Assembly (NCBI RefSeq): GCF_019279795.1
Contig: NC_056740.1
Span: forward strand, 231,129,932 to 231,193,931
Direction of reading: 5' to 3'
DNA: 64,000 nucleotides
Source: Protopterus annectens
Lineage: Eukaryota; Chordata; Ceratodontiformes; Protopteridae
Both the position numbers and the translations under genes were made by a program. Below are positions 30,521 to 42,103 of the stretch, in pieces. The notes under the pieces were generated by a model that searched no databases, was not told where the DNA came from, and saw only the letters and a program-made list of their open reading frames with translations. How positions within the stretch are numbered: the first letter of the stretch is position 1; every line of letters begins with the position of its first letter.

Positions 30521-30588
<68 letters not shown>
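30521..30588. repeat. (AC)34 microsatellite
   Basis: An uninterrupted AC dinucleotide repeat. It lies just after the 3' end of the RLE-LINE and is likely polymorphic. Confidence 0.98.
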
Positions 30589-30589
<1 letters not shown>

Positions 30590-30591
<2 letters not shown>

Positions 30592-32080
30592 AAAATTTAA
30601 ACAAAAAGAAAGAAGGCACTAGTGATAACTGAGATGCATGTCATATTGTCTACCTTTTTTAACATTACAGTCACAGCAAAGACTTCTCGAAAAGTGGTAA
30701 CACACCCTCTGTGTCATTTTGAGTGTCCTTATGAGTATTCTACAGCTCTGTTGTGCACACTAATGGGAAGGCTTGAAAGAATCTGGTACAAGAATTTGGG
30801 GAATAGTTTGCAATCCTGGAAGTGTGTCTTAATGACTTTACTGTTATCTCAAAATGGCTGCTTATTCCTAGACTGACTTCTTCTTCAGCCATCTGACACA
30901 TACATCACTTTGACAGTTTACGGAGTAGGTTACACTTGCTGACCCAGTGACTCTCTTCCAGTTGAGATATACATTTAAAATCTGTAATAACCATTAAAAC
31001 TTCTTTGCTTCATGGAGAGCTACCAGAGAAACTCCTTTTATGAAGAGAGGAGGTAAATGCAATTCTGAGGTTTACAGGTTTGTCAGGTTTCAAAAATGTT
31101 GCCCAACAGAGGTAGCGAGTTTTTGGGCTGTTATGGTGCTTTAGCATATGATCTTCACAAGTACTTTTGCTCTACTTACCAGTCTATGTTGCATTCTGTT
31201 GTGATGACCCTCCACTGGACCAGAAATCAAGGAGCCTCAATCCTCACCACTGGCAACAGTGGGGGACGTTCACTGAGAGGATGACAAGTACACGCACACT
31301 ATTTCCAGATGCACTTTCTGCATAAAGTGCAGTTTCCCCTAAGAGCACACGGAGACACCACAGTCAGTCCTGGGCTGTTTTCTCCCTCTTTTTCCAGTTC
31401 TCCAGTAAGACTCTCCACTGGCACAGCTATAGCTTATCAGCTGTTTTAGGGCCCTTAACAAAGGGTGTCAATCTTACTGTGTAATATTAATTCTAATACA
31501 ATTGGTTGTTTTGATCAAGAGCAAGGCTTTTATGAGTGGCCTACACAGTGTCATCAAATAAATATGCAAGTACTCTCAAAACTTAAATATCTCTACAAAG
31601 ATCAGCCACAATGAAAGGTTTAAATGTATTTAATAATAAATAATAAAATAACAAGTCACTACTAAATATATATTCACAGTGATGTCAAGAGTTCAAAACC
31701 AGAGGAAATATTTAAAATAGCATTGCAGTACAAGCTCACACAAATAAAGAAAAAAACTAAGCATTACTATATTCCTGGCTGTGTATCTAAGAGAGTTATA
31801 CTGTTTCCTAGAAACTTACTTCATTAGAGCAAGGCAGATGTGTGGTGAATGGTTCTTGTCGGGTCCAAGACAGAATGCTCTGTGTCAATAAGAGACTTCT
31901 CAAATTTAATATCTGAAATAATATAGCTTGCAGAATGACATAATTTCTGGTCATCTGAATTCTAGTTTTCAGGCCAAACCCCCGCATTGCTAGAAGCTGG
32001 CAGCATTTAACATCTATCCTCAACCAGTTGTGACAATCGTCTCGAGTCAAGGTTTACATTGCCAGGTGGCTAGTCTTGCC
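30590..32080. other. Intron 1 sequence, no gene recognised
   Basis: Short open frames only (longest at 30622-30876), none with recognisable domains. No clear repeat boundaries were found. Confidence 0.45.
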
Positions 32081-32084
32081 TTAG

Positions 32085-32312
32085 TAGTTCAGCCATACCA
32101 CTCACTTGCGCCTAGGGCAAATTTAGAATGTCCAATCCACCTACTGCATGTCTTTGGAATGTGGGAGGAAACCGGAGCACCTAGAGGGGAACCCACGCAA
32201 CCACAGGAAGGACATGCAGACTCTACACAGAAGGCACCCCAGATGAGAATCGAACCAGAGAACCTGTTGCTGTGAGGCACCAATGTTAACTGCTGAACTA
32301 CTGCATCTACCT
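32085..32312 (-). mobile_element. V-SINE-type SINE, tail type B (copy 1)
   Basis: On the minus strand, CAACAGGTTCTCTGGTTCG, then the CTTCTGTGTAGAGTCTG block, TTTCCTCCCACATTCC, GACATGCAGTAGGTGGATTG and TAAATTTGCCC agree with the copy at 33707-34019. The final CTGTGGCGACCCC segment is missing or decayed. Confidence 0.75.
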
Positions 32313-32454
32313 GCAAAAGATATACAGACAAGGGCTTTCCCTCAGATCTTTGGCAGATGCTGGAAGTAATAAAACAATTGTATTCCTTCATGCTTCAAAA
32401 GTATTTTCCAAGGACAATACAGAAAGCTTCCTAGTACAGACTCTGTGCCTCTAA

Positions 32455-32620
32455 TCAGTCATGGCAAACCTATGACATGTCAAAGGTGACACGTCAGCGA
32501 TCACCAACACCCGAGTTACCAAAAACAGTGCTTTTGCATTTGTTGCTCATGTGAAGTTTACTGAATTGTTTTGTGCCAGGAGCTTTTGACATGCCAAACC
32601 CAAAAGGTTTGCCATCACTG
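32455..32620. mobile_element. Short hAT-like relic
   Basis: The left end CAGTCATGGCAAACCTATG and the right end AAAGGTTTGCCATCACTG form imperfect inverted repeats of about 15 bp. The flanks CTCTAAT and CTCTAGC look like a decayed target duplication. The ends resemble the CAGTGATGGCAAACC ends of vertebrate hAT elements. No coding capacity. Confidence 0.55.
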
Positions 32621-33706
32621 CTCTAGCTGCATTGAAAACTTGAGAGGTAGCCTCTTTATTGCGTCCTATAAAGTAATTTAATTTCAGATATTTTTCTAAA
32701 GTTTACTAGACTGAGGTTAACCTCCTGTATCCCAGTTTCCACTGTTAAAATGTATACATTTAAACAGTTAGTTAAAATAGTGCATGTACATTTCTGTTCT
32801 CCAGTAGGGCACATTATAGATGCATTTTAAATGCAGCACTTTTACAGGTACCTTTTCAACACAAACATCTGTACAGAGCAGTTTGATATACACAAGACAT
32901 ACATTTCTAATACATTTGTAACACAAGCATCTTGTATAAATCATTTCGATATTCACCAGTGACATATAATTATTTACAAAATTCCAGCTAGCTGTGCTGG
33001 TAGTATCGCCTTTCATATATCTGTACAAGGCCTGTACCTCTTCATGTACTTTATCCAAGACCAGCTTAGATATGCCTTAAATATTAGATCCCTATGAGAT
33101 GCTTGCAACCTGTAAATTAAATGGTCTAACTTAAAAAGAATAAATATATATATTTGATTGGACAAGAAATAATGCAGCAGTGATGTCATTAAAGTATTTG
33201 TATCCACCCCCCTCCCTGACATTGTGTCTGACTAGGTACTGTTTAAGGCCTCAATAATTGAAGTAGAAGCAAGAGGCTATAGTCCTAAGTTGGCCAGTGC
33301 TTGCCACAGTCTTAACTCTAGGGCTTATTGTTGGACACAAACGTTGAGGGAACAAACCTTTCCCACAACAGACTCTGTGTCCTCACAGGATGACTTTTTA
33401 AAAAATTTCTGTCAACTTCAGTGTCTTCTGCTAATCATCTTGGCATGGGAGAACTTGACAGTAGTATTTGCTGTTACACCATACCTTCAGAATCATTGAA
33501 GAGAAGGTTGGGAAGTTAATTTTCAAAGACTTTATAGTTTGCTGTTGGCTGGCTTTTAAACAGTGTAGTGAATATTTTTTTTGACTTTGGCATAAATAGT
33601 GTTTTAATGAAACTCTGTCTATCATTTCTGGCTTGTATTAAACACCAAGCTAAGTATTTTTGCTATAAGTAGCTTAGGAAATTATTCTATTTTTTTTTTC
33701 CAAAAT

Positions 33707-34019
33707 AGGGCGGCCACGGGAGTGCAGTGGTTAGCATTGTCGCCTCACAGCAAGAGGTTCTCTGTTTGTTTCGATCCTCGGCTGGGGTGCCTTCTGTGCG
33801 GAGTCTGCATGTCCTCCCTGTGGTCGCGTGGGTTTCCTCCGGGTGCTTCGGTTACCTCCCACATCCCAAAGACATGCTGTAGGTGGATTGGACACACTAA
33901 ATTGGCCCGACGTGTGTGTGTGCTGGGCTGGCAACTCGACACCAGAAAACTCTACTGCCAGTCATGAGCGGACAGGTGATCTGCTGTGGCGACCCCTAAC
34001 CGGGAAAAGCCGAAGAAGA
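33707..34019 (+). mobile_element. V-SINE-type SINE, tail type B (copy 2, complete)
   Basis: The full layout is present: head GCAGTGGTTAGCATTGTCGC, box-B-like segment, conserved block (CTTCTGTGCGGAGTCTGC, GGTTTCCTCCGGGTGC, TCCCACATCCCAAAGACATG), GTAGGTGGATTGGACAC and the tail CTGCTGTGGCGACCCCTAAC ... GCCGAAGAAGA. A 14-bp target duplication TTTTTTTCCAAAAT flanks it (33693-33706 and 34020-34033). The tail matches the end of the LINE piece at 36790-37055 and the known V-SINE end. Confidence 0.9.
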
Positions 34020-34034
34020 TTTTTTTCCAAAATG

Positions 34035-36790
34035 TTTGTCACTGTCACATGTTTGAGACTTTGAGATGTACAGTTTACAAATTTTACTGCAAATAGTACT
34101 TCATTCGTTTCTAAATGTATGTGCTAATGTGCTTAATTTGTATTTGTAGTTTTGGCTTAATATGCTCTAAACAGTGACTAAGTTGTTCCAGGTAGATAAG
34201 TGCAGTATGCCAGCTAACATCAGTACTTTGATAAAGACTAAGTTTTGTCTTTTTTTTTTGTATCCCCCATTCACTTCTGTCACCAGATGTTATCAAGTAT
34301 TCCAGCCTAAGCTGTTTGCTGAACCATGACCAATGCAGTATACATACATTAATGCAGCTAAGCTAGGTAATGATCAGGAAAGACCCTGCTTCTGTACAGC
34401 AGTTGCTTCTCCGCTGCTGGGGAAAGAAAGCAGGGCTGCTATCACTTTGCTGCATGGGCTTTTCTTGCATTGAAAAAATAAAAATAAAAAAAAACTAAAT
34501 CCTAAAAGACACTAATATTTAAGAACCAATGAGATATCTCACATTATGCTATTTACTAAATACATCATGTACACTGAGAAGGGAGAATCGCATACACCTT
34601 CACAAGCAGAAGGGGATTATGCATTATATTTAGCTGTTTGGCTAAGTCATAGGTGAGAATGCACTCCATTAAGGAGAAGAATGTGTTTGCCTAATTGAAT
34701 GTAAAGGCAGCTGGAGAAAGTTAATTTCCTATCCTTTAATGCGAGCTGAGGGGCACAGTCTAGAGTGGTATTTTTTTTAGAAGCTGTAACATAACAAGGC
34801 TGTAATATGCATATCCACAGCTAGTGGGGTTTGGCATTATTGGCCTGAAATTGTCCATTGAATTGACTTAAAAAGAAATAAGTCATGAGCATTCAGAATA
34901 GCCGTATAGCTGAAACACCTGGTGTTCATAAGGGTAATTTGCATATATCCCATGGGCCTCTGATCCAAGAGGTTTGAGAGGGGAGAAAGTTCTAGCTTGG
35001 CTGGAATTTTCATTTGGTTTTTACTGGGAAGAAGCTGTAACATGAGAAAATAATTCAATCACTGAAGTTGCTGTAAAAATAGGACGGAGATTCACTCCAG
35101 TTTAGACTAATTCAAAATTTCTGTTCTCTCTTCCTTTGTTGCACTGGTTCTTTTAACTGCCTTCTTTGTCTGTCTCTCTCTGCCTACCTCTTTTACTTAC
35201 TGGTGGTGGGGTTGGGTGGAGAGATGCCTCTTGATTTCCTGTGATCAGTGACTAGTAAATGCAGTCTCCTGAACCACGGACACTGCTGCTGTTTTGGACA
35301 ACAGTTAGTTATCTTTTTCCTAGTCCCAGTCCCTCATTCATGTTAATGGCACTTCATCTTACAATCAGTTGATCTTTTTTTTCTACTGAGATAAGGATCT
35401 AAAGTCACTGTGGAGTTGCATCATTTGAACACCGTGATCTACTACTGTAAAATTCTAAAAAGTAAACCGCAGGAAAAAAACTTATGTCAGAGCTTCAGAT
35501 TTCATATCTGATTCTTTTTTTGGTGGCTTTCTGGAAATGGGTGCCTTTTAAAAATGGTTATGATTTTAATTTTAACAAAGTCGCATTTCTTTTGGTTCAG
35601 TTCTTGTTCCAAATAAAAAAAAAAAAAAAAAGGGATCTAAAAACTTTATGAAGTAATTTAAAACCACGTGAAGCATATTTTTACCTCATAATAATTTGTA
35701 CTATTTGTATTTATTTATTTATTTATGTATTTCCTAATATTTCTCAGTCAATTTTGTACTATGGAATGTTCCCTATCAGAGTAGTGATATCTTTACAGGT
35801 TTATAGCTTACTTTGAAAGCTGTGGTTTCTAAACTAGTGTTTAGTATGAGTTTGCTATCGAAGTATGTTTATCTAGTTACAGAAAGTTGGATAATTTATG
35901 GCCCATGGAAGCTACTAAACCATCCATATTGTCATTGTTGTTTTCTGAAGAATTTTAGCAGATTGGTGTACCAGTGAAGAACTGTTATTTCCAAGGTCTG
36001 ATTGTTGGAATTCCAAAGCTTATAACTGCAAGTCCCAGAATTATGAAGAAGCAAAACATGAAACTGAAAGAGAACAGCAAATGCTTACCATTGCTGTCTC
36101 CTTTTTAATTTTTTGCAGAGCCAAGCTTCTTGCACTTCTCAACTGCTGCACTAACAAGTATGTACTGAATCTCAGATTGTCACAGCTCTGAGAAAAAGAA
36201 ATACTCCGAGCCACTACTGTTGTGGGCTTAGTATATGTAAATCTCCATGTCTGCATATTCAGTCTTTCTATTGTGGGACTTGTACTTGCGAGTCCCCGAA
36301 TTTAAAACTTGTACCGTTTTCAAGAGGTTATGTTTATATACACAGAAGAGTGCTTTTTAGTTAGGGGAATGCTCCAACTGCAACTATTGTAAAGCAAGTT
36401 AAATTGCACATGTAGAGTTAAAGGTACTAACTTAGGAAATTGAAGTGTGAGTCATAAAATGTCACATAAGGCAAAAAAGGAAGGTAAAGTGAGACTGCAT
36501 TATTATGGTTATGAAGATTAGAAGACCAGCTGTGAGGTGCACACAAAGCATTTCGCCTGAATTTCAAGGCTCATGATAGGTTTGGATATAAATGAGGGGA
36601 ATTATTATTCTACACGTAATCCATTTTGTTCAAGATAATGTTCAAAAATGTTTAAGAATGACAAGTGTTCAAATAAATTTGCACATTGAATGGAAACATG
36701 AAAATGAACTATTTGTTACTATTAAATTGAAAAGATTTGATATCAGAAATGTGGACACTAGTGCAAGTCGTTGGCAAAATGTTTATAGTT
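34035..36790. other. Intron 1 sequence, no gene recognised
   Basis: No open frame with a known domain. Low-complexity patches include a TTTATTTA run near 35705-35725 and an A-run at about 35613-35630. I could not assign an element. Confidence 0.45.
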
Positions 36791-37055
36791 AACTTGTGTC
36801 TAGTCTAAATTTAAACACTTTGAGTGAACTGAGGAGGGATGCTGGGTATATTGGGAAAAGGATGCTAAGGATGGAGCTGCCAGGTAAGAGGAAAAGAGGA
36901 TGGCCTAAGAGGAGGTTTATGGATGTGGTGAGAGAGGACATGCAGGCGGTTGGTGTGAAAGAGCATGATGCAGAGGACAGGAAGAAATGGAAATGGATGA
37001 TCCGCTGTGGCGACCCCTAATGGGAACAGCCGAAAAAAGATGATGATGATGAGAG
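36790..37055 (+). mobile_element. LINE 3' end (RT C-terminus, type B tail)
   Basis: The frame at 36796-37020 gives GYIGKRMLRMELPGKRKRGW, PKRRFMDVVREDMQAVGV and WMIRCGDP, the widespread C-terminal end of a LINE reverse transcriptase (GRPKxRWMDxVxEDM). It is followed by CCGCTGTGGCGACCCCTAAT, GGGAACAGCCGAAAAAAGA and a GAT repeat. That terminal segment is shared with the type B SINE at 33707. The copy is strongly 5'-truncated. Confidence 0.75.
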
Positions 37056-37379
37056 TGAAGCATTTTGTCTGAAGATAGTTTTGAAGCGCTGGGACAAAAA
37101 ACAGTTCTGTCATTTGGTTTCTAAGAAGATAGTGAGAAAATGAATTCACAATATAAAAACTGGGAGATCTGTTCTTGTACATATTCATGTGCACTGCTGT
37201 AGTTGCAGAAATGCTTGAACACTGTGCACAGCCATAGCAATTTCATATCTCTCAGAACAGTGTTGATTTCTTTACAGACTTTGGAAGATTGCCAGGAGAA
37301 TAAAATATGCAAATAAATTCTGATACTGTGTCAATAATAGTCCTTCAAGGAAAGTATCAGCAGGTCTTGAGATCAATAT

Positions 37380-38780
37380 GAGCAGAATTGGAGTAAATGA
37401 AAGCTAAAAAGCTCATTAAAAGTCAGTTGGAGACAACATAACTGGTAAAATTTGGTTACTCTGGCAGAAGACAGTTTTGCATGTGTACGGATCACACAGT
37501 CCAGAAAGTGCTTAAATAGAACATTACCCCTTGATAATAGATGAATGTGAGCAATAGTGATAGAAGTTCATGTCAGTACTTAATGCAAACCACAGATATT
37601 GGCAAGTAAAGCTTCAAATTGTGGACATCTAATACCTCATTAGGGAACATACAGGTTTATATTACGAAATTGAAAAGACTGGTAATTGAACGCATTTACA
37701 TTGAAAATGCCATTTTCAAAGTCGCTCTTTTGGGGGGCTGCTCCCCCCCCCCCCATGACCCCTGCTAATTATATATACCAACTCTGAGGCCTCACTACAT
37801 TGAGCAAAGGGCAAATTTTCCAATCTTCACTGTACCGCAATCTCACTAAACACCTCGATGAATGGCAGTTCGATGTGAAATGCCATTCGATTACATGTCT
37901 TTTCCATTTGGTGATGTAGACCTGGAAAATACAGATACTTCAAACTTTTTCTTGGTATTTCATCAACACCAGGGATATTACAGAAGAGCTACTGTGCAGG
38001 TAATTTTATATCTTGGAAGGCTGTGATGGCGTTATTTATCTTTTAGGTCTGAGTCAGACATGAAGAGCATGGCAAAATACTGGCACAACTAATACAAGTG
38101 CTGAGTAATTTGAGACAGCATAATTTTGAATTAATTTTACATTTCCTCTTAAATTAAGAGACTGAAGTATGAGCCATTGTCTAATGTCTAGAAAGACTAA
38201 AACCTGAGACAAAATTTAGAACAGTTTAACAAATGCTAAGGGCAGAAGAGCAAACATTATAGTAATTTCTAGGAATAATGCAGTATCTTACAAAGTTTAT
38301 AGCCATTATATAGGAGATAAATGTTCCTGCAGAGAAGTTATTAGAGCAAGATACAGCATAGATGTGGAACTATGAATAAGAATAGTTTTTTGAATTGCTC
38401 AAGAATGTAGTTACTTAAAGCACTAGTGTTAATAGTATGTTGTGATTAGCCATCTGTGTTGCAAGCAAATGCCATTCAGAATTTTAAAGGGGCTGTGATC
38501 CTGCAAGCAAACAGTGTGGTTGTCTTTGGATGAAGAGCACTGACAGTCACATGCAACAGTACAAAAAGGAGTCAACCACAGCATATTCATGTGAGAAATT
38601 CCCTGAATTGTATATGTGGTAAAGAAGTTCAGGTGAAAGTGAACCATAAACCCTTGTAAAGCAATTTTGGAAACTTTTTGCACAGAGTACATTCAGCATT
38701 AAATAGGCTGTTACTTAATTTACAGATATATGATCTGAAAGTAAAGTACAGCCAAGTAAAGGAGCTGTGCAATGTAATTA
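37380..38780 (+). mobile_element. Ty3/Gypsy retrotransposon fossil, copy 2, with a nested DNA element
   Basis: Traces of the RT start are visible at about 37400-37700 (VKFGYSGRRQFCMC, ANHRYWQVKL-like). Sequence from the RT end to the RNase H start lies at about 38220-38520 (FLGIMQYLTKFIAII, LLEQDTAW). The order and motifs match the copy at 24660-25420, to which it is a distant relative. It is broken many times. A palindromic DNA element (37720-37925) interrupts it. No terminal repeats were seen. Confidence 0.65.
37720..37925. mobile_element. Non-autonomous DNA element related to the one at 4131
   Basis: Shares a G-run/C-run hairpin, TATATACCAACTCTGAGGC, the TCACTACATTGAG segment and an end GTGATGTAGACC with the element at 4131-4459. 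Internal palindromes are again present (GAATGGCA ... TGCCATTC). It interrupts the RT region of a Ty3/Gypsy fossil. The left end is not certain. Confidence 0.55.
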
Positions 38781-38784
38781 TGTT

Positions 38785-38913
38785 GGGGATTGGTATAAAT
38801 AGTTAAGGTGTTTTACCTCACAGACACAAGAGATATGGTTTAATTTTTACCTCTGAAAATGAAATCAACTAGGCTTAAAATGGCCCACGAGCAACTAGCC
38901 TATGACCCTGTGG
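38785..38913 (+). mobile_element. tRNA-derived SINE with CR1-like tail (copy 2, diverged)
   Basis: Same layout as 25657-25790: TTGGTATAAATAGTTAAGG as a decayed A box, TATGGTTTAATTTTT as a decayed B box, then CAACTAGGCTTAAAATGGCC ... CTAGCCTATGACC. It directly follows the Ty3/Gypsy fossil. Confidence 0.6.
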
Positions 38914-39029
38914 TCCACAACAATAGTAGAGCATATTTACCAGAGATGCGTGAATGGCTGGAAGGAGAATTGGAGATTGGGAGCACATATATTTAGGAAT
39001 GGTCCCACCCCTTTTAAGTAAACTCTGCA

Positions 39030-39668
39030 GGTGTCTGTTGGATGAACACCCAGAGGGATACCTTACTAAAGGATATAAGGCTTAAACAACATATCCTACA
39101 TGGGCAGACTCCAAGCCATGTTGCTGTACTCTGGATTCTACAGACTGCTAAGAGGTGACCTTTATCTGGCATACAAGGCATCCTCTGGCCCGATACTGAT
39201 GGATTTACAGCACATTAGCAAGTTAAATGGTTTCAGAAATACTTTGTCTAGGGATCTAAACCTCTTCTGCAACATCAACCAAATGATTTGGAGGGACAAG
39301 TTTATCTTGCAAAGAATAACACTGCTCTAAAATAGACTCCATATCCGCATAAAACAAAGTTTATTTCTGTCCATGTTCAAACAAAACTTGGATCTGTGGG
39401 TGGGAAACAGAAAATTTATCCCAGAACTTCCCCTTGTGCTACTAATGGACAGAGACGGCTCCTAAATGCTTTATCCCATGTATGGGTCCCTTCAGTATCT
39501 ACAGTATGATCCCAGTTATTCTCATTAGAGGTAATGTATAATTATTGACCATGGGCTAGGTAAGGCCAGTCCCTGACCAAATGGGATAGGTTAATTCAAG
39601 CACAAAAAGGGAAATTGGCTAGGCTTAAAATGGCCTGCAGGTCAGCTAGCCTATTTCTTACCTATGAA
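39030..39668 (+). mobile_element. CR1-like LINE copy H, 5'-truncated
   Basis: The frame at 39100-39330 gives YRLLRGDLYLAYKASSGPIL, LSRDLNLFCNIN and WRDKFILQR, the C-terminal region of the CR1-like ORF2, followed by MFKQNLDLWVGNRKF-type sequence and the tail GGGAAATTGGCTAGGCTTAA ... TTACCTATGAA. It belongs to the same subfamily as the copy at 3977-4755, and its tail is the closest match to the tRNA-type SINEs. Confidence 0.8.
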
Positions 39669-39720
39669 ATCCTTAAAAAGTAAGGATAGGTATACCAAAT
39701 TATAATTGAGCTGTGCACTT

Positions 39721-40060
39721 AGGGTTGCCACCATTTGTTGTGGCTAAAACCAGACCAAGGCAACACCTCTTGCACCTCCCACAACCCCACCCATTTCATG
39801 ACATCATGGTCACACCAGATGAGGGGAGCACCCTCTTTTCCCTTTGTGATGCCTTCTTTCTGCCAATTTGCTATGCTTTTCTTTAAAAAAGCACAGTAAA
39901 TCTGCTGCTCTAAAAAAAACTTCTATAGTCCTTTTTTTGAAATAGAATACCAGAATTTGTACAGTGTTTGTTTTCCAGATTACCGGACAATTTGGTTTGA
40001 TTTCTGGATAGTCCAGGGAAAAAAAGGCTTTGAGGAATCTTGTTATTGTTAATAGTTGCC
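39721..40060. mobile_element. Possible hAT-like element, left end only
   Basis: Starts TAGGGTTGCCACCATTTG, matching the left inverted repeat of the complete element at 17934. A clear right end was not found, although CCAGATTACCGGAC-type sequence near 39976-39990 fits the interior of such elements. Boundaries are uncertain. Confidence 0.35.
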
Positions 40061-40089
40061 AAAAAGGCATTTGCACTAAGATGGAAGAC

Positions 40090-40260
40090 TAGGTTCATAG
40101 GTGTTTACTAAGCTTGCAGTCCAGGGGACCACTGAGGAGCGTACCTCAAATTCTCAGTGGCCGCAAAGCACTGTCAGGTTAAGTAACTTGCTCAATGTCA
40201 CACAGGAGGCCAATGAGGACTTAGGGAATACTAGGATAGATATCGACAGCCTAACTTGAT
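40090..40260 (-). mobile_element. CORE/MIR-like SINE with CR1-like end
   Basis: On the minus strand it contains TGTGTGACATTGAGCAAGTT, then ACTTAACCT, a strong match to the MIR/CORE-SINE segment TGTGACCTTGGGCAAGTCAC. CTGGACTGCAAGCTTAGTAA follows, and it ends ACACCTATGAACCTA, like the CR1-like LINE of this window. The tRNA-like head is not clear. Confidence 0.55.
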
Positions 40261-41148
40261 GAAATCTTATAAATGGAGAATTGAAATGCAGAGGGTAAAT
40301 TTCATCAGAAGTTCCTGAATAAGTGGGATAACTGGTTACAGTACAGGGGCAAACATGTAGCGTTGAACTTTGCAGTATGCTAAATTACATGAAGTTGATC
40401 TGGAAGGTTTATGTTGCACTATCCTATTTATTAAGCATACTGGTTTAAGTTTATTCGATTGTAAATGTTAAAAGTTCTATATATTTTTCTCCATATGGCT
40501 GTTGAATTCCGAATAAAGAAATTACAAAATGAATAGCTTGTATAAAATGACCATTTTTGTTTTAGAAAGCTAATACAGAAGGATATATTGCAGTTAGATA
40601 ATTTCTAATTGCCCATCTTATGCATAAAATGGGAAGCTCATTGTGCATGGCAAAGAAAATTGTATTAAATACAGGAGTTACCATCTTTTATATAAATCAT
40701 TGGACTGCAGACCCTCGTATCAAAGTCTGGTTTAAAGTGTACTTGCATAAAGCTGAGATTGAGAGAAGAGCAGAAGGCAGAGTAAGTACTGAACAGAAAG
40801 ATGGTAAAATGTCAGCACACTTGCTCATGACCATCTCAAGAGTTTGGGCTTCTAGCAGTTAACCTAGTGATTATAAAAGAACAAAAAATGTAAATGAAGT
40901 AGAAATGCAGACTGTGATTTTTGTGTGTGTGTTTTCAAACATGCGATCTGCTGTTTTCTTTACAGAGAGCAGTTCAGATTTTTTTTGGTTAAACACGCTT
41001 GTTTAAATCAGTTACTGTGTGTGTTGCCTGTCCTCCATAATCTGTGTTCCTTTCTTATCATTTTTCTCATTATTTTAGTTTTCTTCTTAAGTATCACATT
41101 CAAATACCAAGCAGCGTCTCTCCCTTACTTTGCCGATTGGGTGCTTTA
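40260..41148. other. Intron 1 sequence, no gene recognised
   Basis: A/T-rich. The open frames at 40620-40862 and 40925-41191 have no recognisable domains. Confidence 0.45.
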
Positions 41149-41150
41149 TA

Positions 41151-41497
41151 CAGTAAACTCTCAGTTAACTGGCACCCATCGGGATTGGTAGATGCCAGAT
41201 AACTGTAGTTTATCGTTGCTTGAGAGTTATTATTAAAAATAGGCCTGACTAATACTGTATCCAATACTATTTGTTTGGTTTGACTTGTTCTTAGGTTGTG
41301 GAAAGAGGGAATTTATTCATATCTTCCTTTTTAAAACTCTAAAACTCTAAAAATGTAAGGTATGTTTCTGGAAGGGGGGGCAAAGTGCAACACATGAAAA
41401 TTGTAGTGTGTTTCTTCAATTTTTTTTCAGGTTGCTTGGGAGTTCTGGTTGCTTGAGTTGTGGTTTGCTTGAGTTGTGGTTAACTGAGAGTTTACTG
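41151..41497. mobile_element. Tigger/pogo-like MITE
   Basis: Perfect 19-bp terminal inverted repeats CAGTAAACTCTCAGTTAAC and GTTAACTGAGAGTTTACTG are flanked by TA on both sides, the Tc1/mariner/pogo target. The CAGTAAACTCTC start resembles Tigger-type elements. The 347-bp element has no transposase. Confidence 0.8.
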
Positions 41498-41980
41498 TAT
41501 TTTTTATAGTCAATTGTATACTGCTGCTGTATATCCCATCCTGCTGAAACCTGTGTTGCTGTGTAGTTTAATACAATTTATTTTATCTATGGTCACTATT
41601 CTGGTGTATTAAATGATGTTAATCTTCATTGTTTATGCAATATCTCATTAAAATATTTTACTGACATTGGATTATGCCCAGTTGGACTGTCCTGTGGCAA
41701 AAATATACATTCCCTATGCTTTCGTTCATATATAAGAATGCATATATTTTAATTAGAATACTGTGTATGCAGTGGAAATATGCTGTATCTTTTGGAGTGG
41801 AGAAGGGGTTAAGTTAGGAAAAAGCAGCACCTTGGTATTTTGGCAAGTTCTTATACCAAAAGTATTTGGGAAAATGTTTAAGCTCTTCTTGCTGCATTGA
41901 TTGGCTGTAGGGCATTAACATAGCTTATTAGTTTTGACTATATCTTGTCACTAACTACATGTTTTTTATTTTTATTGCAG

Positions 41981-42103
41981 TGGGTTTTGTTTTCTCTGAT
42001 TATGGCTGGTACATCTTCTTTGGAGTTATTGCACTGTACCTTCTTGTTCAGAGGATGCGTCAAATTAAGGGATTGAAGAGGAAAGTCTCTGTCTCTACTG
42101 AAG
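41981..42103 (+). CDS. selenos: Selenoprotein S (SELENOS/VIMP), coding exon 2
   Basis: The acceptor tract TTTTTATTTTTATTGCAG ends at 41980 and the donor GTATGT starts at 42104. The 123-nt exon completes the Val codon from exon 1 and encodes VGFVFSDYGWYIFFGVIALY, then LLVQRMRQIKGLKRKVSVSTE. This matches [20 protein letters not shown] of human SELENOS. The hydrophobic stretch WYIFFGVIALYLLV is the single ER membrane anchor, with a basic cytosolic flank (RMRQIKGLKRK). It ends in phase 1. The next part, which contains the VCP-interacting coil and the C-terminal Sec, must lie beyond 64000. Confidence 0.9.

Larger units (their letters stand above)
18892..41980 (+). other. selenos: SELENOS intron 1 (about 23.1 kb)
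   Basis: Bounded by GTGAGT and by a T-rich tract ending TTTATTGCAG. It is filled with transposable elements described separately. It is much longer than the first intron of human SELENOS, as expected in an expanded genome. Confidence 0.8.
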
